Below are positions 1-8,980 of a stretch of 64,000 nt of DNA, piece by piece. Position 1 is the first letter of the stretch; every line of letters begins with the position of its first letter. The position numbers and the translations under genes are program-made. A model generated the notes under the pieces. That model had not been told where the DNA came from. It made no database searches and saw only the letters and a list, made by a program, of their open reading frames with translations. Origin of the DNA: Bacillota bacterium (GTDB lineage Bacteria > Vulcanimicrobiota > JAJTBE01); assembly GCA_021287065.1 (NCBI GenBank), contig JAJTBE010000125.1, forward strand, positions 1 to 64,000. The letters are read 5' to 3'.

Positions 1-1
1 C

Positions 2-2272
2 TATAAGCAGGATCTCTATGACAGGCATGAATCTAATGTGGAATCTTCCGGTTCCCATAATTTTCCTGGGTCGTATTTGTATTATCTTGGAAAAATTAAT
101 CTGATATTTTATGTCCCTGATAAAGAAAGGCGTAAAACAAATTACGAAATGGGAAAATATTGTCCACCGAAGAAAGTTATACCTGAATCCATAAGGGAGT
201 CTTTCCCTGATACATGGTATTTTAACCCTAATATTGTAACAGATGTAAAGGGAACTGCCAAAATAAATGTCAAAGTTCCCGACTCACTGACAACATGGCG
301 GATTACTGGGAAATGCATTACCAAAAGTTCTCAGGTGGGTCAGGAAACGGCATCTGTCATTTCAAGCAGATATCTGATAGCAAGACTCATTCTCCCAAGA
401 TTCCTCATAGAACAGGATGTTGTCTATGTAAAGGGCATTATTCATAATAATCTGCAAACTGATAAAGATGTAGCGGTGGAGCTGATAGCTGACGGAGCTG
501 AAATTGTTGGTGATAATCAGAAGGAAATCAATGTTCCCGCTGGAGGTTCGGAAGTAGCCGAATGGAAGGTAAAAGTTTCAAAAATGGGTACAGGAATTTT
601 TACCCTGAAAGCTCTGACAGATGAGGCATCAGATGCGGTAAAAATTAAGCTGCCTATTCTTCCTTCCGGTACCAAAATAAAATGTGCAGTCAGCGGAGAA
701 ACAACTGACAAAGCTGAATTCAGTATTAAAATACCGGAAACAGTATTGCCTCAGGATGCAGAAGTCAGGTTATCAGTTTATCCGTCTCTTGCTGTCAGTA
801 TTTTACCGGCACTGGATTATCTAATAGACTATCCGTATGGCTGCACTGAACAGACCATGAGCAGATTTCTGCCTGCGGTTATTGCCAGTCAGACTTTCAG
901 GCAGTTCAATGTTAAAGATTCAAAGTTGGAAAGTAGTCTTCCTAAGATGGTTAAGACGGGATTGGATAATCTTTACAGTTTGAAGCATTCCGATGGAGGG
1001 TGGGGATGGTGGAAGGATGATTGTTCAACGGCTGAAATGACCTCCTATGTGGTGTATGGCCTTGTTAAAGCGAAGGATGCGGGATATCCTGCGTGGGAAA
1101 GTGCCCTTGGGCAAGGAACAAAGTGGCTTATTCAGTCCTTTGGCAAAGAAAAGGATTTGAATGTGAAAACTCAGATATTATATGCTCTTTATACAGCAGG
1201 AGAAAATTGCAGAAATCAGCTTCCGGTGTTGTTCAGTAAACGGAATAAACTGAATAATAATTCGCTGGCTTTACTTGGTATGATGCTTAATGACAGCGGG
1301 ATGAAAGACAAAGCCCTTGAAATAGCCGGTATTCTGGAAAAGGCAAAAAACGGTTTTGGCGAAAGCTGTTATTGGCATAATAAAAAAGAACAAAATGGGT
1401 TCTGGGATGACAACACTGTCGAAACAACCGCCCTTGTTCTTCGGGCATTTTTAAAGATACAACCTGATAACCCAGTGTGCAGGCTTGCTGTCCGTTATCT
1501 TATGTACATGAGAGGCGGAAATTCCTGGTTTTCGACAAAAGATACCACAGCTGCAATCTGTGCCTTGATTGATTACTGCAAATATGTCGGCGATAATAAT
1601 GCGCCATTTGAGGCAGTGGTCAAAGTTAATGGGATGGAAGTCCGCAGGATTAAATATAATTCTGATACAATCAGCCCCGGCATTCCTGATATAGTATTGC
1701 CTCCTGAAATGCTTGGAAAGGGTGATAACCTGATTTCCATAGAGAAAACAGGTGGAGGAAGAATATATTACAATACTGTTTTATCATATTTTAAGGACAG
1801 AACCAGCAATGGAAAAAATGGTATAATCGGAGTCAGCAGGGAGTATTATCTTGTTAAGCCGGGTTCAGGCAAAGGATTTATAGAAAAATTAGTTCCACTT
1901 AAAAATGGAGTTGTAAAAGTTTCAGTTAATGATACAATTCTGGTAAAGCTGAAAATTTATGCCAAATGCAGCTACAGATTTGTTTCCATCGAGGATCCAA
2001 AACCTGCAGGATGTGAACATGATAAGTTAGACTTTATTCCGTATTTTCCGGGAGTGTATTCGCATTTTGAAAAAAGGGATGAGAAAAACATCTGGTTTAT
2101 AAGTTATTTACCTAAAGGGATTAATGAAGTTTCATACAGACTTCGGGCGGAAATTCCCGGTGAATTCAAGGCATTGCCTGCAAGAGCTGAGCTGATGTAT
2201 TGCCCCGGTATTACAGGTGAAAGTGCTTGCACCGACATGATAATTGAGGAACAGAACAAAACCACCCGTTAG
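2..2272 (+). CDS. alpha-2-macroglobulin family protein (5' end outside window)
   Basis: The C-terminal part of a bacterial alpha-2-macroglobulin, a large envelope protein thought to trap attacking proteases. The frame is open to the left edge (a GTG at 38 is internal), so the gene starts upstream. After a macroglobulin domain comes the linker block with FPDTWYFNP and PDSLTTWRITGK, typical of the MG7/bait-proximal region. The thioester site reads YPYGCTEQTMSRFLP (around position 831), so the Cys-x-x-Gln thioester-forming pair is present. An alpha/alpha toroid (GGWGWWKDD, STAEMTSYVVYGL) and a receptor-binding-like beta domain follow. In many bacteria this gene sits beside pbpC; the upstream neighbour is not visible here. 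The stop codon lies inside the terminator hairpin. Confidence 0.9.
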   Translation, partial: YKQDLYDRHESNVESSGSHNFPGSYLYYLGKINLIFYVPDKERRKTNYEMGKYCPPKKVIPESIRESFPDTWYFNPNIVTDVKGTAKINVKVPDSLTTWRITGKCITKSSQVGQETASVISSRYLIARLILPRFLIEQDVVYVKGIIHNNLQTDKDVAVELIADGAEIVGDNQKEINVPAGGSEVAEWKVKVSKMGTGIFTLKALTDEASDAVKIKLPILPSGTKIKCAVSGETTDKAEFSIKIPETVLPQDAEVRLSVYPSLAVSILPALDYLIDYPYGCTEQTMSRFLPAVIASQTFRQFNVKDSKLESSLPKMVKTGLDNLYSLKHSDGGWGWWKDDCSTAEMTSYVVYGLVKAKDAGYPAWESALGQGTKWLIQSFGKEKDLNVKTQILYALYTAGENCRNQLPVLFSKRNKLNNNSLALLGMMLNDSGMKDKALEIAGILEKAKNGFGESCYWHNKKEQNGFWDDNTVETTALVLRAFLKIQPDNPVCRLAVRYLMYMRGGNSWFSTKDTTAAICALIDYCKYVGDNNAPFEAVVKVNGMEVRRIKYNSDTISPGIPDIVLPPEMLGKGDNLISIEKTGGGRIYYNTVLSYFKDRTSNGKNGIIGVSREYYLVKPGSGKGFIEKLVPLKNGVVKVSVNDTILVKLKIYAKCSYRFVSIEDPKPAGCEHDKLDFIPYFPGVYSHFEKRDEKNIWFISYLPKGINEVSYRLRAEIPGEFKALPARAELMYCPGITGESACTDMIIEEQNKTTR

Positions 2273-2300
2273 GTTTGGGTGGTTTTGGTTTTTGATTTTT
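2258..2300 (+). terminator. Rho-independent terminator overlapping the A2M stop codon
   Basis: AAAACCACCC (2258-2267) pairs perfectly with GGGTGGTTTT (2277-2286) around a 9-nt loop that contains the TAG stop (2270-2272). A T-rich tract follows to 2300. It ends the A2M transcript between two convergent genes. Confidence 0.85.
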
Positions 2301-2339
2301 AATCTTTTGTGTCCGCCTTGGTGGGGTTCGGGTTTGGGG

Positions 2340-2981
2340 TTATTTGCCGCCTTTTACATTGTATTTTACCAGAACCACTGTGCTTTTTACCGAGCCTGTA
2401 TCTGTGGTGGATTTTACCATTCCCACATGATCGGCGTACCAGTATTCTTTTTTGGTTTCTGTTCCCGATTTGATTTCAGTGGAAGGGACTTTTGCGGCAC
2501 TGAATTTTCCTGCAGGGACTTCTACTGTTTCCACTTTTTCAACCTTTTTGGTTTCCTCGGTTTCGACATCCATCATGCCTTTGCCTTTCCAGGTCCAGGT
2601 GTCTCCCACTTTAAGAGGGTTGTTGAGGAAATGTCTTACAGGGTTGTAGTCTGCGGTCATATTGGCTGTGTTGAAAATCTGTCTGAGAACCATGACTTTT
2701 CCCGGAGGTTTTGAATAATACTCTGTGAACATAACCTTGTCATTAGCGGCAACGGTTTCAACTTTGAAACATTCCACATCCCCGATTTTTTCCTTACCTG
2801 TAACTTTGATCATGAATTCGTTGCCTGATTCCACCATTTTGTAGCTCCACCAGTTGCCAACCTGAAGGGGGAAATAGTCGGGTGGGGGAGCTTTTTTGTC
2901 TGCCGCCGGCGATGGACCGCAGATGATGAAAGCTGCTGCAAGTATAACTGCAACAATAAGGACCGGATGAAATTTTTTCAT
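2340..2981 (-). CDS. exported protein of unknown function
   Basis: A 213-residue protein with a Sec signal peptide (MKKFHPVLIVAVILAAAFII, cleavage likely after SPAA near residue 27). The mature part starts with YFPLQVGNWWSYK, a motif I know from many hypothetical exported bacterial proteins of beta-rich fold. It continues with regularly spaced beta-strand-like segments and a Thr/Glu/Lys-rich middle (EETKKVEKVETVEV). No catalytic motif or transmembrane segment is seen. The start is firm: AGGAGGTAAT precedes the ATG. It lies 18 nt downstream of moxR on the same strand, so the two may be co-transcribed. Function unknown. Confidence 0.8.
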   Translation of the reverse strand: MKKFHPVLIVAVILAAAFIICGPSPAADKKAPPPDYFPLQVGNWWSYKMVESGNEFMIKVTGKEKIGDVECFKVETVAANDKVMFTEYYSKPPGKVMVLRQIFNTANMTADYNPVRHFLNNPLKVGDTWTWKGKGMMDVETEETKKVEKVETVEVPAGKFSAAKVPSTEIKSGTETKKEYWYADHVGMVKSTTDTGSVKSTVVLVKYNVKGGK

Positions 2982-2999
2982 ATATTACCTCCTGTATAT

Positions 3000-3986
3000 T
3001 TATGTGGGTACCGGTTCCTTTGCGATTATGTCTTCGATAATCTGCTTTTTGGTTATACCCGAATATCTGGCTTTTGTGTCAGGTACGATTCTGTGAGCAA
3101 GGACTTTGACCGCCATTGATTTAACATCATCAGGAGTGGCGAATTCCCTTCCTTCGGTGAAAGCTTTTGACTGAACCAGTCTGTACATAAGAAGGGCGCC
3201 TCTGGTGCTTATGCCGAGTTTGAGATCCGGATGTTTTCTGCTTGATTCTGCAATTTTAACGATATATTGGGCAACTGGCTTTGATACCTTAATCTTTTTA
3301 ACCTGCTCCTGAAGATGGATCATATTTTCGAGATCAGCGGCAGGTTCCAGGGATTCCAGAGGGTGGGCGGTATTCTGACTGTAAAAAACTTCGATTTCAT
3401 TCTCTGCGTCGGGATAGCCGATTTCCAGACTTATTCCGAAGCGGTCAAGCTGAGCTTCGGGCAGGGGATAGGTTCCATGAAATTCTATGGGGTTTTGTGT
3501 GGCAATAACCATAAAGAACGATGACAGAGGATAGCTTACTCCGTCTATTGTCACCTGTTTTTCGCTCATAGCTTCGAGGAGGCTGGACTGGGTCCGGGGG
3601 GAAGCACGATTGATTTCATCTGCAAGGAGAATATTGGTAAAAACCGGTCCTTCCTTAAAATGGAACAATCCCTCTTTTGGGTTGTAAATGGACGAACCAA
3701 GAATGTCTGCGGGAAGAAGGTCCGGGGTAAACTGGATCCTCCTGAATCCGGCGCTGATACTTTTTGCAAGACCTTTGGCAAGTGTGGTTTTGCCCACTCC
3801 CGGCACATCTTCGATTAATACATTTACTCCTGCGAGGATTGATACAACAAGATCATCTATTACCGAATCCTTGCCTTTGAGAACTATTGCAAGATTTTTC
3901 TTTAAAGACCCGATAATACTGAGGTTTTTATCAGATTTGTTTGCTGGTGTATTGTTCATAAAGCTTATTTCTCCGTCATTTTTCAC
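3000..3986 (-). CDS. MoxR-family AAA+ ATPase
   Basis: A MoxR AAA+ ATPase, 328 residues. Walker A is DVPGVGKTTLAKGLAKS (about residues 58-74) and Walker B plus sensor region is LLADEINRASPRTQSSLLEA. Further on are the family block VIATQNPIEFHGTYPLPEAQ and the lid STRGALLMYRLVQSKA. MoxR proteins act as chaperones in metal insertion or envelope-complex assembly, usually with a DUF58 and a VWA protein; neither lies beside it here. The annotated start is GTG at 3986 with AAGGA upstream; an ATG ten codons in (preceded by GGAG) is a possible alternative. The next gene downstream encodes an exported protein. Confidence 0.93.
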   Translation of the reverse strand: MKNDGEISFMNNTPANKSDKNLSIIGSLKKNLAIVLKGKDSVIDDLVVSILAGVNVLIEDVPGVGKTTLAKGLAKSISAGFRRIQFTPDLLPADILGSSIYNPKEGLFHFKEGPVFTNILLADEINRASPRTQSSLLEAMSEKQVTIDGVSYPLSSFFMVIATQNPIEFHGTYPLPEAQLDRFGISLEIGYPDAENEIEVFYSQNTAHPLESLEPAADLENMIHLQEQVKKIKVSKPVAQYIVKIAESSRKHPDLKLGISTRGALLMYRLVQSKAFTEGREFATPDDVKSMAVKVLAHRIVPDTKARYSGITKKQIIEDIIAKEPVPT

Positions 3987-4089
3987 AATCCTTGCATAAA
4001 GAGATTAGTCCATTGGAACTATATCTCACTATAAATAATTAGTTCGATTAATCAGTCCAAAATGGGTCTTATGGCTTGGTCGGAAGTTC

Positions 4090-4117
4090 TTGATAATGGG
4101 AAAATATATAGTAGAAT
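4090..4117 (+). promoter_or_regulatory. candidate sigma-70 promoter for a small RNA
   Basis: TTGATA (4090-4095) and TAGAAT (4112-4117) are separated by 16 bp, each one base from consensus. Transcription would start near 4124 and run into the hairpins that end at about 4213. No plausible gene lies on this strand here. Confidence 0.4.
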
Positions 4118-4123
4118 AAGAAT

Positions 4124-4213
4124 TAAGATTTATTGATTGAATATTAATGTCTAAAGTAGGCTATCTCTCCCATAGCCTTTCAGAACAACCCTCTTCTCGA
4201 GGGTTTTTTTTTA
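4124..4213 (+). ncRNA. candidate small RNA with intrinsic terminator
   Basis: A gene-free stretch between the divergent-looking start of moxR and the end of the SGNH gene, both on the minus strand. On the plus strand it holds two hairpins: AGGCTAT-ctctccc-ATAGCCT (4158-4178) and AACCCTC-ttctc-GAGGGTT (4187-4205), the latter followed by T7-A-T5. That is a strong intrinsic terminator on a strand with no upstream gene. With the promoter at 4090-4117 this gives a transcript of about 90 nt. Both loops are pyrimidine-rich (CUCUCCC, UUCUC), which could pair with purine-rich ribosome binding sites. An open frame over the region runs through the terminator into the SGNH gene and looks like a shadow. 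Confidence 0.4.
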
Positions 4214-5440
4214 TTTTTCGAGCCATTTCTGCTGAAGAACTATTTTATAAAGCTCGTCGGCTATTACTTTGTGTCCTTTTACGGTTGGATGCATTACATC
4301 AAAGAACATTTCATCAGCAGGGAGATCCTGCCAGGCATAAAGGAGATCCAGAACCGGGAATCCGTTGGCGTCGGCTACTTCCTTCTGAGCAGTTCTGTAT
4401 CTTTCGATGTATTCGCCTGCAGACTGCAGCGGCATTGAAATTACAATAACCGCAGCTCCTGATTTTTTTGCATTTTCAACAATGTAGGATACATTCTGTT
4501 TGAGCTGTTCGGGGGTTACCCTTGACTTTTCATTCTTAAAATCAGGTCTCAGGGCAAACCTGTTGTCTTTTTTCAGTTGGTTGTTGATAAGTTCTTTTTT
4601 CAGGGTCAGATAAATTTTACTGCTGTAAAGAACTCTGAAAAATGGAACCAGAGCGGGTGGGGGAAGCCTTTCGAGATCGGTTTTCCACTCGAGCTGGGGA
4701 TCGTCGTTAAATGAAATAATAATGAGATCCGGAGAGAATTTCCAGCCCATTTCCTTCATAAGGGTTGCTCCCTGATAGGTTGTATATCCGCTTACCGCCG
4801 CGTTTATGAGTTTTACATTTTTGCCGGGGTATTTCTGACGGAGCATTTTTACAAGTTCTGCACCAAAGGTCTGATTATTTTTTACAAAAAAACCAAAGGC
4901 TGACGAGTCGCCAAGGATCATAACCCGATATTCGCCTGCAGGTTTTTTCTCGGCTATTTCAGGGCTTCTGAAGCCATGTGAATCTGTGAGAATTTTAACG
5001 GGACCGAAGTTCATTTCAAGGAGGTCCGGAACAAGCCTCCAGAAAATTGTGGGGTGGGGGCGGTGCATCACGGGGTAGAGTTTGTCGTAGTAATTCATTA
5101 CATATTCTGTACCGCCGATTATAAATGCGACTGAACAGATTATGGCAACTGCTTTTTTCCATTTATGAAGGCCTGAAATAAACAGGAAATCGAAACACAG
5201 ATATAATGTGGTAAGCCAGAGAAAAGCTGCAATTCCGGCATCTTTAACCCTTGCGTCCGGATAATTGATAAAAGTGTGGTAATAAGGAAGGTATGCTACT
5301 GATGAATCGCCGGTGGGAGGATGAGGTCTCGAATGGTAGTCGATGGCAAAATTTATAAACTGCCATGTTAAAGCACATAAAGCAATAATCACAATAAGGT
5401 ATAAAATTCTGCCAATGTTTATTTTCTTTTTTTCATCCAT
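4211..5440 (-). CDS. membrane-anchored SGNH/GDSL hydrolase family protein
   Basis: A 409-residue protein with three N-terminal membrane segments (about residues 10-32, 70-88 and 96-112) and an SGNH-hydrolase domain that should lie outside the membrane. Block I is MILGDSSAFGFFV with the nucleophile Ser in GDSS. Then come LINAAVSGYTTYQG and the Asn/Asp segment IIISFNDDPQLE. Block V is DVMHPTVKGH, supplying the catalytic Asp and His. Such proteins deacylate or acylate envelope glycans or lipids; the substrate cannot be read from the sequence. The ATG is followed by MDEKKKINIGR; the ribosome binding site is weak. It is flanked by the sRNA candidate downstream and the pseudopilin cluster upstream on the other strand. 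Confidence 0.85.
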   Translation of the reverse strand: MDEKKKINIGRILYLIVIIALCALTWQFINFAIDYHSRPHPPTGDSSVAYLPYYHTFINYPDARVKDAGIAAFLWLTTLYLCFDFLFISGLHKWKKAVAIICSVAFIIGGTEYVMNYYDKLYPVMHRPHPTIFWRLVPDLLEMNFGPVKILTDSHGFRSPEIAEKKPAGEYRVMILGDSSAFGFFVKNNQTFGAELVKMLRQKYPGKNVKLINAAVSGYTTYQGATLMKEMGWKFSPDLIIISFNDDPQLEWKTDLERLPPPALVPFFRVLYSSKIYLTLKKELINNQLKKDNRFALRPDFKNEKSRVTPEQLKQNVSYIVENAKKSGAAVIVISMPLQSAGEYIERYRTAQKEVADANGFPVLDLLYAWQDLPADEMFFDVMHPTVKGHKVIADELYKIVLQQKWLEK

Positions 5441-5696
5441 AATTAAATTTCTTTATCTTTCTTAGAAAATTACCTGACTTTTTTTCCGGACTAATTCTTT
5501 CGATTTTGATTTCCGGATTAATAGTCCTGCCGGCCGGTGGAAAAAAATAATTTTTATCGTTATAATCCAAATGGAGGGTAGTGGACTAAACCTTTCCATG
5601 TTAATATGTGAAAGGATAATGAGGAGTTTCGGAGAATTTTTATCCAATCACAACAGGGAGAATGACAGGACAATCATTATACGGCGCATGTGTTTT

Positions 5697-6227
5697 ATGA
5701 AAAATGAGAAAAATAAAGGGTTCGCGCTGCTTGAGGTAGTGTTTGCTTTTGCCATTCTCGAATTGGCACTGCTTGCAATAATAAGTGCGTTTCCTTCCCT
5801 GACTAAACTAAACAGGAGTGCCTGGCAGGTGTCTGTTGCAGCTCAGCTTGCCCAGGAAAAAATGGAAGAAATCAAATCCGACAACCATTTCCTGTGGGAA
5901 CCTTCCGGTATTACCGAAGATAAGGATATGGTTACGGCGGCAGCTCAGCAGAGTCCCCCCGCCAGAGATAACTTTAATCCCGATATGGGCGACAAATACT
6001 GGATTTGCACCTGTGGGACCGAGAATAACGCATCGGTGGTTAAATGCACCAAATGTAATAAGGATATGCCGGCCATGCTGACTAATCTGCCCGACTGCAC
6101 AAGGGTCTGGTGGGGTGAGAAAGATCCCGGAGGCAATAGCAATTTGCAGATAATCAAAGTTAAAATCATGTGGACTGATGGAAAAATTAAAAGATCCAAG
6201 ACATTGTCTGCTCTTTATTATCTGTAA
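5697..6227 (+). CDS. pseudopilin-like protein with an inserted zinc-ribbon motif
   Basis: First gene of a pseudopilin cluster, about 176 residues from ATG 5697 (an in-frame open stretch to 5571 is upstream of the prepilin leader and unlikely to be coding; ATG 5688 is another option). The type IV prepilin signature is MKNEKNKGFALLEVVFAFAI: short basic leader, G-F cleavage site and hydrophobic helix, with Glu five residues after the cleavage. The unusual part is residues 104-120, C-T-C followed ten residues later by C-T-K-C, a zinc-ribbon spacing more typical of cytosolic proteins. The gene is followed after 15 nt by a second pseudopilin. Likely part of a type II secretion or type IV pilus-like system; GspI/PilV is the nearest type by size and position. 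Confidence 0.75.
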   Translation: MKNEKNKGFALLEVVFAFAILELALLAIISAFPSLTKLNRSAWQVSVAAQLAQEKMEEIKSDNHFLWEPSGITEDKDMVTAAAQQSPPARDNFNPDMGDKYWICTCGTENNASVVKCTKCNKDMPAMLTNLPDCTRVWWGEKDPGGNSNLQIIKVKIMWTDGKIKRSKTLSALYYL

Positions 6228-6242
6228 AAAACTGGCTTTTGT

Positions 6243-6899
6243 ATGTCAATAATCAGAAAATCAAATAAAACCGGATTCAGTCTTGCTGAGTTTATGATAA
6301 CTCTCGGACTGCTTATGGTGCTTACAGCGTCGCTGTTCGGCACTCTCACTTTGAGTATGCGTTACTACAGGCAGAGCAATTACAGCACTGATCTGCAGAA
6401 AGCGGTCAGGGATTCTGTTGAATATATGACTGATGAAATCAGGCAGGCTGTGCCTGATGAGGATCCGGGCATGCTGGGAAACAATCCGACAGGATATAAA
6501 ATGATTACTCCTGCAGTTTCATCCAACGGAATAATGTATCCCAACATGAATGACAAAGATACCGACTATGTGATGTTTACGAAACCTGACTATGATTATT
6601 TTGATCCCGGCAGTTCAACATGGGAGCCATTTGATCCGAGGAATTATAAGAGAATACGCTACTATGTGAAAGATATCAATAAATTGATACGGGAAGTTAC
6701 CACTTTTAAAGCTGATGGAACCGTGAAGGATAAAACCTCCGATGAGCTTGCGGTTGTGCAGGATGGAACGATCACGCTGGAATGCACGATGTTTACACCG
6801 GGTAGTACGCCTTCCTACTGTATTCAGGTTACTGTTGTTCGTGATGATAAATCCTATTCTCTCAAGTCGGGATGTCTTGTACCGGGGAGTGCATATTAA
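6243..6899 (+). CDS. pseudopilin (GspJ/PilW-like)
   Basis: A 218-residue protein whose N-terminus SNKTGFSLAEFMITLGLLMV is a class III prepilin signal: cleavage between Gly and Phe, Glu at mature position 5, then the transmembrane and assembly helix. The C-terminal half is a beta-rich globular domain without recognisable catalytic motifs. The size and position between a short pseudopilin and a PilX-like protein fit the minor pseudopilin GspJ or PilW. It shares one base (TAATG) with the next gene, indicating translational coupling. No ATPase, peptidase or secretin gene lies in the window, so the machine is encoded elsewhere. Confidence 0.8.
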   Translation: MSIIRKSNKTGFSLAEFMITLGLLMVLTASLFGTLTLSMRYYRQSNYSTDLQKAVRDSVEYMTDEIRQAVPDEDPGMLGNNPTGYKMITPAVSSNGIMYPNMNDKDTDYVMFTKPDYDYFDPGSSTWEPFDPRNYKRIRYYVKDINKLIREVTTFKADGTVKDKTSDELAVVQDGTITLECTMFTPGSTPSYCIQVTVVRDDKSYSLKSGCLVPGSAY

Positions 6900-8245
6900 T
6901 GAAAGCTTTGAATCAAAATAATGATAAAAACTGGGTTCAGCGCCTTTTTGAAAACAGGGGCGCAGCCCTTTTGCTTACCCTGCTCTGCCTTACATTTCTG
7001 AGTGTTATCGCCATGGGGCTTGCTGGTATGTCCATATCCCAGTCAAGGATCTCCCTTAATCATTTTTCCGGAATTCAGGCTTATTATGTTGCTGAAGCCG
7101 GTGTTAACAGAGCAAGGGCTGAACTTACGAGAAATGTGAAGTGGATTCCTACCGATGATTTTACAGGAACAATTTCAATTGAGGAAGGCACAGGCACATA
7201 CACGCTTAAAGTAACTCCCGGAAGTTCAAATAACAGCAGCACATATAAAATCTGGACAGTTGAATCGACAGGTACATTGGGTGGTTATAAAAGGACAATA
7301 ACTGCGATTCTGGAATCGGAGTCGCTTTCGAGATATGTTATGGTGATTGATTCAAACCCTTATTTGTGGGGAAAGAGCCAGACTCCTAATAAATATTCCG
7401 GTCCGCTGCATACAAACGGCTATTTCAGATTTTACGGAAAGCCTGAGTTTGATTCGCCTCTGACGAGCAGCAATCAGAATGATTCATGTTATAACAGCTC
7501 AAAACAGCAGTATGTTCAGGGAACAACCACAACTGATGATCCTTCGATGTTTTACAGGTATATTTACAACTATACGCAGGATCAGCCTGTGGGTGCGTCG
7601 GGAACGAATAATTTTTACTTCAACGGCGGACAGCCGACGAAGCCTTTCCCTGATAGTGTGGATGAACAGAAAAATAATGCAACTCAGGTAATTGAGGGAG
7701 ATGCGGTTATAACGATGCTTTCCAGCGGAAATATGGAAATTATCTGCGATGCGGGAAATTTTGTTTATCCCTGTGACGACACCACAATTTTTGTGACCGG
7801 AAATGCTGAGGTTGAAGGTGATGTTAAGGGAAGTGCAACTATCGTAAGCAAAGGCAGTATTTTTATCACGGACAATATTGTTTATGCGGATAAAAGCACA
7901 GATTCCCTTGCGCTTATCGCAGAAGACTATGTTGTTCTGAAGACTGACCCCAATGATGTGAGAGATATTGAAATTGATGCCGCAATAAGTGCGTTGAACG
8001 AAAGCTTTTATGTAGATAAGTATTATTCAGGGCAAGCCAGAGGGGAGCTGAAGCTTTTTGGTTCTCTTATGCAGAAAAAGCAAGGCTCAACCGGGATTTT
8101 CGATTTTTCCACAGGAAAGCTGGTAAGAGGTTATTCCCAGAATTTTGTGCTTGATCCCAAATTTCTGGCAAGACCGCCCAGAAACATGCCTGTTTCCGGG
8201 AAAATAAGGGTTAAGTCCTGGAAGGATGCAGGAGCATTCCAATAA
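6899..8245 (+). CDS. PilX-like pilus-assembly protein
   Basis: About 448 residues from ATG 6899, preceded by GGGGAG and overlapping the previous stop by one base. The N-terminus NRGAALLLTLLCLTFLSVIA and the following SQSRISLNHFSGIQAYYVAEAGVNRARAEL segment are characteristic of PilX/GspK-type minor pilins: a hydrophobic helix, then the conserved A-x-Y-x-A-E-A-G region. There is no Glu at +5. The remaining 350 residues form a large, Asn/Ser/Thr/Tyr-rich domain, with a late stretch (DDTTIFVTGNAEVEGDV) resembling a right-handed beta-helix of the kind seen in Gram-negative PilX-type hypothetical proteins. Likely the tip or adhesive component of the pilus-like structure encoded here. Confidence 0.75.
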   Translation: MKALNQNNDKNWVQRLFENRGAALLLTLLCLTFLSVIAMGLAGMSISQSRISLNHFSGIQAYYVAEAGVNRARAELTRNVKWIPTDDFTGTISIEEGTGTYTLKVTPGSSNNSSTYKIWTVESTGTLGGYKRTITAILESESLSRYVMVIDSNPYLWGKSQTPNKYSGPLHTNGYFRFYGKPEFDSPLTSSNQNDSCYNSSKQQYVQGTTTTDDPSMFYRYIYNYTQDQPVGASGTNNFYFNGGQPTKPFPDSVDEQKNNATQVIEGDAVITMLSSGNMEIICDAGNFVYPCDDTTIFVTGNAEVEGDVKGSATIVSKGSIFITDNIVYADKSTDSLALIAEDYVVLKTDPNDVRDIEIDAAISALNESFYVDKYYSGQARGELKLFGSLMQKKQGSTGIFDFSTGKLVRGYSQNFVLDPKFLARPPRNMPVSGKIRVKSWKDAGAFQ

Positions 8246-8275
8246 TTGTCAATTTGAACCAAGTGTGTAAAGAAT

Positions 8276-8971
8276 ATGTCCAAGCGCAGATACAGCGACG
8301 AATTTTATAGCGAACTGGATGCTCTGATCAGACTTCAGGCAGAACAGTCTTCCAGTAAGAAGATTGAGGTTCTTGAAGTTGTTCAGGGTGGAGAGCAGAA
8401 AATTCCCGCTGAGCATTATGAGCCTATTTATAAAGATTCCCGTTCTCTCCTGAAAATGGTTAAAACAAACCGTTTATTTCTTTATCTGCTGATATTTGCA
8501 GCTGTCTTCACTTTTGCAGCTACCAGCGGTATGTTTGCCGTTTATAAGCAGCAGGAGAAGAGTGAAAGAATGAAGCAATTGGGCAAAATTCAGACTCACA
8601 AAGCTGAAGTGGATAAACCTAAATATAAGACTCTGAACTACAGTGAAAACAGGGAACAGGTTAAAGTAACAGCTAAAAATGCCGCTTCCAATTGGTCCCG
8701 TCCAAAAAGCGGAGCTATAAATATGGTTATTGATCCGAAAGAAAAGCTGAAGATGGTTCCAAAGGGTAAATACAACCCCGGAATTGATGCTGAAGTTTAT
8801 CTTCCCAAAACAAAAAATGAACAGATGCCTGATGAGAAAGAGCTTCTCAAACCGGCTGTTTCGGGAGAAACACCTGCTCCGTCTGTGTCACCCACAGCAG
8901 AAATATCTCCTGTGCCCGGATTAACCCCGCAGCCTGTTGTTTCCCCCGAAGCTTCGCCGGTTAAACCCTGA
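8276..8971 (+). CDS. single-pass membrane protein of unknown function, pseudopilin cluster
   Basis: A 231-residue protein 30 nt after the PilX-like gene, on the same strand. The N-terminal 60 residues are charged and cytosolic. One transmembrane helix follows (RLFLYLLIFAAVFTFAATSG, about 65-84). The rest is a Lys-rich, then Pro/Ser/Ala-rich tail (PSVSPTAEISPVPGLTPQP) that should extend into the envelope. The bitopic plan with a Pro-rich periplasmic linker resembles GspC/PilP-type connector proteins, but I see no HR or PDZ domain and do not assign one. Cotranscription with the pseudopilins suggests a role in the same apparatus. Confidence 0.7.
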   Translation: MSKRRYSDEFYSELDALIRLQAEQSSSKKIEVLEVVQGGEQKIPAEHYEPIYKDSRSLLKMVKTNRLFLYLLIFAAVFTFAATSGMFAVYKQQEKSERMKQLGKIQTHKAEVDKPKYKTLNYSENREQVKVTAKNAASNWSRPKSGAINMVIDPKEKLKMVPKGKYNPGIDAEVYLPKTKNEQMPDEKELLKPAVSGETPAPSVSPTAEISPVPGLTPQPVVSPEASPVKP

Positions 8972-8980
8972 TTAGGTTTT

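Noticed and set aside
2244-2714. A plus-strand open frame starting inside the A2M terminator
   Set aside because: It is antisense to the exported-protein gene, which has a signal peptide and a strong ribosome binding site.
4147-4449. A 100-codon plus-strand open frame beginning in the sRNA candidate
   Set aside because: It reads through an intrinsic terminator and then lies antisense to the SGNH gene.
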